From Candidatus Brachythrix odensensis (GTDB lineage: Bacteria; Chloroflexota; Anaerolineae; J036; Brachytrichaceae): DNA of 64,000 nucleotides. Below the pieces are notes generated by a model. It was not told the origin of the DNA. It was given only the letters and a program-made list of their open reading frames with translations, and did no database searches. A program made the translations under genes and the position numbers. Below are positions 17,802-28,000 of this stretch, in pieces; position 1 is the first letter of the stretch, and each line of letters starts with the position of its first letter. The stretch is taken from contig JADKDT010000008.1 in the NCBI GenBank assembly GCA_016714465.1, positions 1-64,000 on the forward strand, in the 5' to 3' direction.

Positions 17802-19218
17802 ATGGCATCCTATAAGCTCGTCAAAGTCCCGGAGAACGGGGCGAAAGTCACCATCAAGGACGGCACCCTCAACGTCCCCCACAATCCCATCCTGCCCTTC
17901 ATTCGCGGCGACGGCACGGGCCCGGATATCTGGGCGGCCAGCGTGCGCGTCTTCGATGCGGCCGTCGAGAAGGGCCTATGGCGGCAAGCGCCAAATCCAC
18001 TGGATGGAGGTCTTCGCCGGCGAGGAGGCCTTCCGCAAGTTCGGCGACTGGCTGCCCCAGGAGACGGTGGATGCGTTTGGCGAGTTTCTGGTCGGCATCA
18101 AGGGACCTCTGACCACACCGATTGGAAAAGGCATCCGCTCGCTCAACGTCGCTCTTCGCCAGCTTCTGGATCTGTATGCCTGCGTGCGCCCGGTCAAGTA
18201 TTTCGCCGGCGTGCCCTCACCGGTCAAGCGTCCGGAGAAGGTCGACATGGTGATTTACCGCGAGAACACCGAGGATATCTACGCCGGTATCGACTTTGAG
18301 GCCGGCTCCGAGCAGGCCGTCAAGCTTCTGAACTTCATCAAGGAGCAGATGCCCAAGGAGTTCAAGAAGGTCCGCTTCGGAGCAGAAGACATTGCCAGCG
18401 TCGGCGTCGGGATCAAACCAATCTCGTCGCACGGGACTGAACGCCTGGTGCGCTCCGCCATCAACTACGCCCTGCGCTTCAATCGCAAGAGCCTGACGAT
18501 TGTGCACAAGGGCAACATCATGAAGTTCACCGAAGGCGCGTTCCGAGACTGGGCCTACGCCCTCGCTCAGCGCGAATATCGTGACCGGATAATCACCCAG
18601 CGCGAGAGCTGGATCATCGACAACAAGGACCGCAGTCCCGCAATGAGCGTTGAAGACAACGCCAAGGCGATTGACCCCGGCTATGACATGATGACGCCCG
18701 CCCAACAGGCTGAAATCGTGGCCGAGATCGAAGCGGCGCTGAAACTCATGCCCACCCATGGCGGTGGGAAGTGGAAGAAGATGCTGATGGTCAGGGACAG
18801 CATCGCCGACATCACGTTGCAACAGGTGCTCACCCGGCCGGATGAGTTCGATGTCATCGCCACCCCGAATCTGAACGGCGACTACCTCAGCGACGCGCTG
18901 GCCGCCCAGGTCGGCGGGATCGGGATCGCCCCCGGCGGAAACATCAACTACGTCTCGGGACATGCGATCTTCGAGGCCACCCACGGCACCGCGCCGAAGT
19001 ATGCCAACCTCGACAAGGTGAATCCCGGTTCGGTCATCCTGTCGGGCGAGATGATGTTGCGCTACATGGGATGGGTCGAAGCCGCAGATGCGATCCTGTC
19101 TGCGCTCGACAAGACCATCGCTCAGAAGACGGTGACCTATGACTTCGCCCGCCAGATGGAAGGGGCCAGGGAAGTCAAGTGCAGCGAGTTCGCGAGCGCC
19201 ATTATCGCGAACCTTTAG
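17802..19218 (+). CDS. icd: NADP-dependent isocitrate dehydrogenase, one frameshift
   Basis: Converts isocitrate to 2-oxoglutarate in the TCA cycle. The N-terminus (MASYKLVKVPENG, then IRGDGTGPDIW) is in one frame up to VEK. One extra G in the GGG at 17972-17974 shifts the frame, and without it the protein continues AYGGKRQIHWMEVFAG. The rest is intact: GKGIRSLNVALRQ with the regulatory Ser position of the E. coli enzyme, YRENTEDIYAGI, IVHKGNIMKFTEG, and HGTAPKYANLDKVNPGS whose Lys-Tyr fits NADP use. About 471 residues, longer than E. coli Icd because of an insert before the Asp-rich metal site, as also seen in cyanobacterial-type enzymes. The frameshift is most likely a homopolymer error. 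Confidence 0.93.
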
Positions 19219-19230
19219 TCGGAAACAATA

Positions 19231-19277
19231 CCCGAAAGCGATAGCGGCGGCCTTTGGCCGCCGCTATCGCTTTCGGG
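19231..19277. terminator. bidirectional hairpin between convergent genes
   Basis: Perfect 22-bp stem (19231-19252 with 19256-19277) with a TTT loop. It follows icd by 12 bp and contains the last codons and TAG stop (19264-19266) of the convergent MFS gene, so the stem doubles as coding sequence on the minus strand. Confidence 0.8.
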
Positions 19278-20451
19278 AAAGATGGGTTGCGCGGTCGAAG
19301 AGGCCGAAGAGCAATAGCGACACGGCCGCAAAGCCAAACGCCATCAAGGGGATCACGGCCCCGCGTGTAGGCTCAAACAGTTGGCCCGCGAGCCAGGGCC
19401 AGAGCATCGCCCCCACACTGGTCAGCACAAAGACAAAACCCGTGATTCCCGCCGTGGCACCCAGCCGTTCGCCCGCAAAGGCGAGCATGTTCGGGAAGAT
19501 CGGCCCGATTGCCACCCCCAAACCGCACACCGCGATCCAGATCCAGGGCGACTGACCCGCAGACAGGACGAACGCCAGGCCACTGATGATTCCGAGCCCA
19601 AGCGCGCCGATCGAGACAGTCCGAATCGGCCAGCGATGGGTGGCAGGAATCGCGAACAAGCGGCCCGCCATGAAGCTCAACCAGAACGCGGTGGCGAGGG
19701 CGGTGGCAGCTCCAGTGCGATCGAACCCGAGCGACACGCCATAGTCGGCCGTCCAGGTGAACATGGTCGCCTCACACCCGGCATAGGCAAAGAAGAGCAG
19801 GCCGACCAGGGCGAGCGTCGCGGTTGGGGGGCGTTTACCCGCGGCCGAGGCCGCCGCGCTCACCGAAGGCTTCGGCGGTGAAACGGTCAATGCCGCAAGC
19901 ATGATCAGCGCGTTGACGGCGCCAATCACGAGCCAGGCAACTCTCACCTGCCCCGATAGGGTCAACGACGCCGCGATCAGGAGCGGCGCGAGCGCCCCAC
20001 CCGCGCCAAAGGCGAGATGCAATCCGTTCATATACGGGCCAACGCGATCGCCATGTGTCCATTGGATCAAGGTGTTCGATCCAACATCAACCGTGCTCGA
20101 AAATCCGCCCAAAAGGAAAAACGCGGCCGCAGCCGCGGGCACGCCTGGCACGAACGTGATCGCGGCAGCGGCCAGTGCCGTCAGGGCATAGCCTGCGGCC
20201 AGGGCCCGATGCCCATGGGCACGGGCATACAGCCGGCCCGCGATTGCCGAGCCCGTGAGCCGACCCAGGGCCATTGCGGCCACGATGATGGCGATCTCGC
20301 CCAGCGACACGCCCGCGTTTGCGGCGAAGGTCGACAGTGACGGGCCCACACCGCCATCGACCAGGCCCAGCGCGATAAAGCCGGCTACATACAGGCTGGT
20401 CTGGGCGGCTCGGGGTGAAACACGAAGCGATGGACTTCCGGAATCTGACAC
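19264..20451 (-). CDS. MFS transporter
   Basis: 395 residues with about 12 hydrophobic helices split 6+6 by a central polar loop (about residues 190-210). The early pattern FIALGLVDGGVGPSLSTFAANAG followed by GRLTGSAIAGRLYARAHGHR fits the MFS first-half signature (read in parts; the G-R-L-x3-G loop is typical). Overall it resembles FucP/sugar or unknown-substrate MFS members. The C-terminal residues THLSRKR are encoded inside the terminator hairpin. It is divergent from photolyase with only 25 bp between starts, so the promoters must overlap. Confidence 0.85.
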   Translation of the reverse strand: MSDSGSPSLRVSPRAAQTSLYVAGFIALGLVDGGVGPSLSTFAANAGVSLGEIAIIVAAMALGRLTGSAIAGRLYARAHGHRALAAGYALTALAAAAITFVPGVPAAAAAFFLLGGFSSTVDVGSNTLIQWTHGDRVGPYMNGLHLAFGAGGALAPLLIAASLTLSGQVRVAWLVIGAVNALIMLAALTVSPPKPSVSAAASAAGKRPPTATLALVGLLFFAYAGCEATMFTWTADYGVSLGFDRTGAATALATAFWLSFMAGRLFAIPATHRWPIRTVSIGALGLGIISGLAFVLSAGQSPWIWIAVCGLGVAIGPIFPNMLAFAGERLGATAGITGFVFVLTSVGAMLWPWLAGQLFEPTRGAVIPLMAFGFAAVSLLLFGLFDRATHLSRKR

Positions 20452-20461
20452 GACCGGCGAC

Positions 20462-20467
20462 TATACT
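20462..20467 (+). promoter_or_regulatory. -10 element upstream of photolyase
   Basis: TATACT ends 9 bp before the ATG at 20477 and no Shine-Dalgarno sequence fits, so the transcript is probably leaderless. The promoter lies inside the 25-bp gap shared with the divergent MFS gene. Confidence 0.5.
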
Positions 20468-20476
20468 CGCGAAAGC

Positions 20477-21889
20477 ATGGCGCTCGTCATCCACTGGTTC
20501 CGCCGCGATTTGCGGTTAATCGACAACAGCGCGCTGACGGCCGCGGCCGCCCGCAGCGGGGGCGATGTGCTGCCTGTGTTTATCATCGACCCGGCGTTGA
20601 CTGGTGGACGGGATGTGGCCCAGGCCCGCCTCAACTTCATGTATGGGTGCCTGCGCGACTTGGACACTCATCTGCGTCAGCGCGGCAGCCGGCTGGTGAT
20701 CCGTCGGGGCGACCCGGCCAGTATTCTGCCTAATCTGGCCCGCGAGACCGGCGCGACGTGGGTGACCTTCAATCGGGACTACACGCCCCTTGGCCGACGC
20801 CGGGACTCCCGGATCACCGCCGCATTGCGCGATGCTGGAATCGAGGCGGATGCGCACCGTGATGCGTACATCCGCGAACCGGGAGATGTGCTCTCGGGCG
20901 CGGGCACGCCGTACACGGTCTTTACGCCCTTCAAGCGGGCGTGGCTTGGCCTGCCGAAGGATTGGCACCCGGCTACGGCAGCACCGGCACTGCGCGCGCC
21001 GCTCAGCGTCGCGAGCGATCCCCTTCCCGACCCGGCGCCGGACTCGCCCGCCCTCCCCCCGCCCGGCGAGAGGCCGGCATTCGCCCGGCTGCGCCAGTTC
21101 GCCCGCGCCGGCGGGCTTGACGCGTATGCCGATCAGCGCGACGCGCTCGCCGCCGAGGGCACATCGCGGCTGTCCGCGCACTTGCGTTTTGGGGCGCTAT
21201 CACCCCGCCAAGCCGCCCAGGCTGCGCTCGATGCGGGCGACTCGAAAGGGGCGCAAACGTTTCTGTCCGAACTGATCTGGCGCGAGTTTTACGCCCACGT
21301 CCTGTTTCACTACCCGCACGCCGATCAGTCCAATTTCAACCGCGCCTACGACAGGCTGGCCTGGGGCAGCGGGGATGCCGCGGAAGACGCGCGCCGCTTC
21401 GAGGCCTGGACGCGCGGTCGGACGGGCTACCCGATCGTGGATGCCGCCATGCGCCAGATGGCCGAGACCGGCTGGATGCACAACCGGGCTCGGATGATCA
21501 CTGCCTCGTTTCTGACCAAGGACTTGCACCTGGACTGGCGGCTTGGTGAATCGTTCTTCATGCAGTCCCTGATCGACGGCGACCCGGCTTCAAACAATGG
21601 CGGCTGGCAATGGGCGGCGGGGACCGGCACCGATGCCCAGCCCTGGTTCAGGATCTTCAATCCAATCCTGCAGAGCAAGCGCTTTGACCCTGCCGGCGAT
21701 TATGTGCGCCGGTGGGTGCCCGAACTTGCCCGGTATGACGCAGCCGCCATTCACGCGCCATGGGAAGCGTCGCCCCTGTTGCAGCGCGCGGCCGGCTGCA
21801 TTGTCGGAGCCGACTACCCGGCCCCTATCGTCGACCACGCCGTCCAACGGGAAGAGACGCTCCGTCGTTTTAAGGCGCTCAAAGCGTAG
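20477..21889 (+). CDS. phrB: deoxyribodipyrimidine photolyase (CPD class I)
   Basis: 470 residues. Repairs cyclobutane pyrimidine dimers using blue light and FADH-. The start at 20477 (MALVIHWFRRDLRLIDNSAL) is the usual one; open sequence upstream belongs to the divergent gene's strand. The N-terminal Rossmann antenna domain covers about 1-130. The FAD domain has RLSAHLRFGALSPRQ, the WREFYAHVLFHYP stretch, TGYPIVDAAMRQMAETGWMHNR, and NNGGWQWAAGTGTDAQPWFRIFNP (quoted in part), all CPD photolyase signatures. Frame intact. Confidence 0.95.
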   Translation: MALVIHWFRRDLRLIDNSALTAAAARSGGDVLPVFIIDPALTGGRDVAQARLNFMYGCLRDLDTHLRQRGSRLVIRRGDPASILPNLARETGATWVTFNRDYTPLGRRRDSRITAALRDAGIEADAHRDAYIREPGDVLSGAGTPYTVFTPFKRAWLGLPKDWHPATAAPALRAPLSVASDPLPDPAPDSPALPPPGERPAFARLRQFARAGGLDAYADQRDALAAEGTSRLSAHLRFGALSPRQAAQAALDAGDSKGAQTFLSELIWREFYAHVLFHYPHADQSNFNRAYDRLAWGSGDAAEDARRFEAWTRGRTGYPIVDAAMRQMAETGWMHNRARMITASFLTKDLHLDWRLGESFFMQSLIDGDPASNNGGWQWAAGTGTDAQPWFRIFNPILQSKRFDPAGDYVRRWVPELARYDAAAIHAPWEASPLLQRAAGCIVGADYPAPIVDHAVQREETLRRFKALKA

Positions 21890-21921
21890 GCCAGACCGAC
21901 AAGTCTCCGCTACTCTCCGCC

Positions 21922-21934
21922 GACCTGTCAGGTC
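21922..21934. repeat. GACCTGTCAGGTC palindrome, copy 2
   Basis: Identical to the copy at 9937-9949. It lies in the 282-bp gap between photolyase and the first large secreted protein. Apart from this palindrome and a TACAAT at 22109-22114 that could be a -10 for the next gene, I see nothing else in that gap. Confidence 0.5.
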
Positions 21935-22171
21935 ACTCGATCTTGCGCGGGGATGCGCGCCGCGCTCCCACCGTCCGTAGAACGTCGAGCACCCGTCTAC
22001 GGCCATCAACCTTGCAGGCAAGCGCATGGGATTCATCACGGTGACAACTCATGGACGCCTACCTGCGAGGAGAAGGCCCGAAGAGCGATACTCCTCAGCA
22101 CATGGTCATACAATGACTTAACGGGCTTGAATTGCTGAATGGCGATGAATGGGCCCGATTGGAGCTCAGTT

Positions 22172-24919
22172 GTGAAGATTCGACTTTTCGCCAACAGCCT
22201 GCTCGCTGCATCGCTGCTCCTCGCCGGGAGCGCCTCCACGCTGCGGGCGACCTCGGGTTCGCTGGCCCACGCGCCGGTTGACTCACTGGCATGGGCGCCG
22301 CTCGCGCCCGAATCGGCCACCCGCGCCGAACTCATTCCGGAAGTGCGCGGGCCGATACGGGCCGACACCTCAACAATTTCACTTGCCGAGCTCGAGTCGC
22401 GCGGGCTTTTTCGCCCCGACGCGACACAATCGCCCACAGCTTTCGAGCAGATCCGACGACAGCTCGCCCGGGCGGTCTACTCGCCGCAGCAGCTGGAAGA
22501 TCTCAAACAGACCGCGCCGGCGCTCTACGAAACGCTGTACTCGGCCGGCGAGATTCAGAGTACGGCCTCGCCCCTGGTATTGCCGTCGCCGGGTATTGTC
22601 TTCCGTGGACAAACGAATCAGGACCAACTGACGGTGGGCGAGCCACTGTTTACCCCGCCAGACACAAATGGGGACGTCGGACCAAATCACTACGTGCAGA
22701 CGGTAAACACAACCTATGGCGTTTTTAACAAAAGCACCGGCGTCCGCACGCTCGGTCCGCTAAAGACGAGCAGCTTGTTCACGGGATTCGGCGGGCCGTG
22801 CGAGACAACCAACAATGGCGACCCGATCGTCATCTACGATCAATTGGCCGACCGCTGGCTGATCAGCCAATTCGCCCTGCCGAACATCAATTCGAATCAG
22901 GGCCCGTTTTATCAGTGCATCGCAATCTCAACTTCAGGCAATCCTGCCGGAACCTTTCACCGTTATCAGTTCCTGTTCGACAATACACTGCTGAACGACT
23001 ACCCCCACTTTGGGCTGTGGCCTGACGGCTACTACGCGACGGTAAACATGTTCGCCGCCCCCGACTTCGGTTTTGCGGGCATGGGCGCGATCGCCTACCA
23101 GCGCGACAAGATGCTCACCGGCGACCCGAGCGCCTTGCAGGTGATCTTCAAGCTCAACGGGCAGCCCAACCCGATCAACCAGATCGGCGGCGGGTTGCCC
23201 TCCGATCTGGATGGCACAACATTGCCGCCGCCCGGGTCACCCAACATCATTGCCGCGCCTGAAGCGGCGGAATGGACGAACTATCCAACAGACCGCATTC
23301 ACTTCTTCAAGTTCCATGTGGATTGGACGACACCCGCCAACAGCACTTTCACCGGCCCGGTGGATGTTGACACGGGCGCCTGGAACAGCTTGTGCGATAC
23401 AACTCGGGCCTGCGTGCCGCAAAAGGACACCAGCGCCAGACTGGATGCGATCGCGGATCGTTTCATGTGGCGCCTGGCCTACCGCAATTTTGGCGCCTAT
23501 CAGACCCTGGTGGCAAACCAAACCGTCAACGACGGAAGTGGCCGGGCCGGGGTCCGCTGGTACGAAATCCGCGAACCGCACGCGGCCACGCCGTCGATTT
23601 ACCAGCAAAGCACCTATGCGCCGGCGGATGGGGTTTCGCGCTGGATGGGAAGCGCCGCCCAGGACAAGCTCGGGAACTTGATGATCGGCTTCAGCGGTTC
23701 GAGCAGCGCTCAGTTCCCCGATATTCGTTATGCCGGCCGCCTGCAGGGTGATCCGCTCAACAATCTGACTCAGGGCGAGACCATCATGCTGGCCGGCGGC
23801 GGCTCGCAGACCAGCACCGGCAGCCGCTGGGGCGACTACAGCAACCTCACCCTCGATCCGACCGATGACTGCACCTTTGGGCACACGAACGAGGTCTATA
23901 CAACCACGTCATCCGACCGGTGGAGCACAGCGGTTGGGTCGTTCAAATTCCCAGCCTGCGGTGTCACACTCACGTCACACCTCAGCGGCTCGGTGAGAAG
24001 CCAGGCGACAGGCCTTCCAATCACCCATGCATTGGTGATGGCAACCAATGGCACAACGTTCACTCTCAGCACGTTGACCGATGCCAGCGGCGCGTTTGGC
24101 ATCGGCGTCCCCGGCGGCAAGTACACCGTCACGGCCAGCGCTTATGGATACCTTTCATCGACCTTGCCCAGCTTCGTCGTCGCCAACGGTGTCACGGCTA
24201 CGCTGGCATTCACACTTGCAACAGCGCCCACCTACGTGATCTCGGGTTTGGTCACTTCGTCGGGCAGCGGCGCGCCGCTCAGCGCAACGGTGACGGCCTC
24301 CGGCAGCCCCAGCTTTGTCACCATCAACCGGACCACGAATCCGGCCACGGGTTTCTATAGCATGACCCTCGTCGGGGGCGGCCAAACCTGGTCCGTCGCG
24401 GCGGCGGCCCCGGGCCACATCGCGGCGACCCAAAACCTCGGCCCGATCGCGGCCAACCAGACCGTGAACTTCCAGTTGCAGGTCTATACGACCCTTTCGT
24501 GCGGCGGCGCGTTTGCGGCCAGCAGCCCGACCTTCAATCGGCCTCTGGTCGGCAATCCACCCGCGGGTCTTTCCGGATCGGGCACGGCTGTCTATCATCG
24601 GCCGATCACGTTCTCGGTCGGCACGAGCGGGGTGTATTCGATGGTCATGTCGAGCGGTCTGGATGGTTATTACGTGCTGTATCAGTCCAGCTTTAATCCG
24701 GCCTCGCCGCTGGCAAACGTGCTCCTGGCCGTCGATGATGTCAACGGACTCAATCCTGCGATTTTCCGCAGTCTCAGCGCTGGAACACAGTACATCCTGG
24801 TGGCCACGACATTCAGCAATGGGACGACAGGTCCCTTCACCGATACGCTCACCGGCTTTGGAGCCATCAATGCCGGATGTTTCATGCGTCGGGCCTGGCT
24901 GCCGGCCATCCTGCGCTGA
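22172..24919 (+). CDS. secreted protein with two carboxypeptidase-regulatory-like domains
   Basis: 915 residues from the GTG at 22172, chosen because GGAG lies 7 bp upstream and the protein then begins with a good signal peptide (KIRLFANSLLAASLLLAGSAST). An ATG at 22139 is open but has no ribosome site and adds a polar stretch before the signal. After a helical segment (about 55-120), residues about 150-600 form a large beta-rich domain with TPPDTNGDVGPNHYVQ and YDQLADRWLISQFALP, propeller-like in look. Two CarboxypepD_reg/CnaB-like domains (about 605-780) and a last PPC-like beta domain follow. It ends RRAWLPAILR, the recurrent C-terminal motif of this region. Function unknown; close paralogue of the next gene. 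Confidence 0.82.
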   Translation: MKIRLFANSLLAASLLLAGSASTLRATSGSLAHAPVDSLAWAPLAPESATRAELIPEVRGPIRADTSTISLAELESRGLFRPDATQSPTAFEQIRRQLARAVYSPQQLEDLKQTAPALYETLYSAGEIQSTASPLVLPSPGIVFRGQTNQDQLTVGEPLFTPPDTNGDVGPNHYVQTVNTTYGVFNKSTGVRTLGPLKTSSLFTGFGGPCETTNNGDPIVIYDQLADRWLISQFALPNINSNQGPFYQCIAISTSGNPAGTFHRYQFLFDNTLLNDYPHFGLWPDGYYATVNMFAAPDFGFAGMGAIAYQRDKMLTGDPSALQVIFKLNGQPNPINQIGGGLPSDLDGTTLPPPGSPNIIAAPEAAEWTNYPTDRIHFFKFHVDWTTPANSTFTGPVDVDTGAWNSLCDTTRACVPQKDTSARLDAIADRFMWRLAYRNFGAYQTLVANQTVNDGSGRAGVRWYEIREPHAATPSIYQQSTYAPADGVSRWMGSAAQDKLGNLMIGFSGSSSAQFPDIRYAGRLQGDPLNNLTQGETIMLAGGGSQTSTGSRWGDYSNLTLDPTDDCTFGHTNEVYTTTSSDRWSTAVGSFKFPACGVTLTSHLSGSVRSQATGLPITHALVMATNGTTFTLSTLTDASGAFGIGVPGGKYTVTASAYGYLSSTLPSFVVANGVTATLAFTLATAPTYVISGLVTSSGSGAPLSATVTASGSPSFVTINRTTNPATGFYSMTLVGGGQTWSVAAAAPGHIAATQNLGPIAANQTVNFQLQVYTTLSCGGAFAASSPTFNRPLVGNPPAGLSGSGTAVYHRPITFSVGTSGVYSMVMSSGLDGYYVLYQSSFNPASPLANVLLAVDDVNGLNPAIFRSLSAGTQYILVATTFSNGTTGPFTDTLTGFGAINAGCFMRRAWLPAILR

Positions 24920-24981
24920 ACTCCCGGGACAATGTTCTACGGCTTTGCCGGAAATATCGTTCCGGAAAACTGCTTCGACAT

Positions 24982-24987
24982 ATAATC
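24982..24987 (+). promoter_or_regulatory. -10 element upstream of second secreted paralogue
   Basis: A consensus TATAAT about 107 bp before the ATG at 25094, inside the gap after the first paralogue. It suggests that the second gene has its own promoter and a real leader. No clear -35 was identified. Confidence 0.4.
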
Positions 24988-25093
24988 CGCGCGTCAGGAT
25001 TACGTTCGTTTAGTCGCATTGGGGGGAATGGCACGCAGCAAGCCGATGCGAGTTGACGCAAGATGGCCCTTGGCCACACAGGAGAACATCCGC

Positions 25094-28000
25094 ATGAAGG
25101 CTCGAACGTTGGGGAACGCTTTCTCGCCGCATCGCTTCTCATGGGAGGCGCCACCACAGCGCTTCGCGCGACCGCAGCACCCGCGCTCGTCAGCGCTGCC
25201 GCCGTCGCGCAGACGGATGGGCCGTTCTTTCCTCCAGAACTACAGCTATTGGATCTCAAACCCGAGATCCGAACCCCGATTCAGCACGACACCTCGAGCG
25301 TGTCTCTCAAGGATCTGGACGCCGCCGGGCTATACAAGCCCGACGCGGCCCGCTCACCGTCGGCCTTCGAGCAGATTCGCAGGCAGGTCAAGCGCGCCAA
25401 CTACACACCCCAACAGCTCGAGGACCTCAAGCAGAAGGAGCCTGCCGTGTACGATTCGCTGGGCGACGCGGCCGATATCCAGAGTCTGGCATCCCCGCTG
25501 ATTTTGCCATCGCCGATTATCACGTTTTATGGCCAATCCAGCGATGATCAGGTGACCGTTGGTGATCCGCGCTACACCCCGCCCGACACGAACGGCGATG
25601 TCGGCCCGAATCACTATGTCCAGGCGGTAAATACCACCTGGGGCGTACGACAAGGCCACAGGCGCACGAATCCTTGGCCCGCTGAAGGGAAGTAGTTTCT
25701 ATGCGGGCTTCGGTGGGCCGTGCGAGACGACCAACGATGGCGACCCGATCGTGCTCTATGATCAGTTGGCTGATCGCTGGCTGATCAGCCAGTTTGCGCT
25801 GCCAAACATCAATTCTAACGCGGGCCCGTTCTATCAGTGCATTGCCATCTCAACCACCGGGGATCCGACGGGTACTTTCCATCGCTATCAGTACCTGTTT
25901 GACAACAACGACCTGAATGACTATCCCCACTTTGGCCTGTGGCCAGACGCCTATTACGCGACGGTGAACGTCTTCACCGCGCCCGGCTTCAGCTTCACCG
26001 GGATGGCGGCCATGGCGTATGAGCGCGACAAGATGCTAATCGGCGCAGCCGCGCAGCAGATCATCTTCAAGACGACTGGCCAGCCCAGCCCGATCAACAA
26101 GATCGGGGGCGGCTTGCCCTCCGACCTGGATGGGCGGACCTTGCCGCCGGCTGGCGCGCCAAACATCATTGCGGCGCCCGAGGCGGCCGAGTGGACGTTC
26201 TATCCCACTGACCGCATCCACTTCTTCAAGTTCCATGTGGACTGGACAACCCCGGCGAACAGCACGTTTACCGGCCCAGTCGATATCAATACGGGCGCCT
26301 GGAACAGCGTATGCGACAGCACCCGCGCCTGCGTGCCGCAAAGCGGATCAAGCGCCAACCTCGATGCCATCGCGGATCGCTTTATGTGGCGGCTGGCGTA
26401 TCGCAACTTCGGGACGCACCAGACGCTGGTAGCCAACCAGACAGTCAACGACGGCGCCAATCGCGCCGCAGTCCGGTGGTACGAAATCCGCGACCCGCAC
26501 GCCATCACACCAACCATCTATCAGCAAAGCACCTACGCGCCCGCCGATGGCGTCTGGCGCTGGATGGGCAGCGCCGCCCAGGACGCCCAGGGAAACATGA
26601 TCGTCGGCTTTAGCGGCTCGAGCGCGTCGCAGTTCCCCGATATCCGCTATGCCGGGCGCATGCAGGGCGATCCGCTGAATACGCTGGGCCAGGGCGAAAC
26701 GATCATGATGGCCGGCGGCGGTTCGCAGACCAGCACGGGCAACCGCTGGGGCGACTACAGCAACCTGACCCTTGATCCAATCGACGACTGCACCTTCTGG
26801 TACACCCAGGAAATCTATCGGGCAACGTCATCCAACGTCTGGAGCACCGGAATTGGCGCGTTCAAGTTCGCGGCCTGCGGCGTCGCGCTGAGCTCGCTCA
26901 TCACGGGCACCGTGACAGACATCACAAGCAGCCTGCCCATCTCCGGCGCGCTTGTGGTGGCCACAAACGGCACGACATTCACCTTGAGCTCGCTCAGCAA
27001 TGGCATTGGTGTGTTTGGCATCGGCGTGCCGGGGGGTGTCTATACCGTTTCGGCCAGCGCGTATGGCTATTACCCGTTGGTCGTGCCGGGCGTCATCGTC
27101 ACCGATGGCGTTACCGTCACGCTTTCGCTTGCGCTGACGCCGGCGCCGAGTTTCATCATCTCGGGCACGGTCACCGAAGAAGGAACTGGAAACCCGCTTA
27201 CGGCCACGGTCACGGCCAATGGCAGCCCGTATCCGGTCGTCGTCGTCGCGAACACCGACCCGGCCACCGGCTACTACAGCATGACCCTGGTGGGTGGCGG
27301 ACAGAGCTGGACGGTCGGCGCCTCCGCGGCCGCCCATGGACCGCAGAGCCAAAACCTGGGCGCCATCACGGCGAATCAAACCGTCAGCTTCGTGCTCCCG
27401 ATCTTCACCAACTACACCTGCGGCGGGGTCTTCACAGCCGGAGACCCGACCTACAACCGAACCCTGACCGGCAACCCGCCAACAGCGCTCTCTGGAAGCG
27501 CAACGACAGTGTTCTACCGGCCGATCCAGTTCTCGGTCTCGAGCACGGGGCAGTACTCGATGGTCATGGCCAGCGGCTTCGACGGGTTCTATACCCTGTA
27601 TCAGACCAGCTTCAATCCGCTGTCGCCGTTGGCGAACGCGATCGAGGCCGTCGATGACGCGGTCGGTCTGAATCCGGCCATCTTCCGCACCCTCAGCGCG
27701 GGGACGCAATACATCCTGGTGGCAACCACCTTCAGCAATGGCACCGCCGGCGCGTTCACAGACGCGATTTCCGGGTTTGGGGAGATAAACGCCACCTGTG
27801 GCTTTGGGCCCACGCCAACACCCACCTCATCACCCACCGCGACACCAACACCGACCGGAACGCCGCCGACGCCGACCCCGACACCCACGGCGACATCGAC
27901 CCCGATGCCCGGCGACTGCGTTGCGACACAAGTGGTCACCTACACCATGGTTCCAGACAACAATCCGGCCGGAATCTGCGTGTCGATTCCGTATCTGGGC

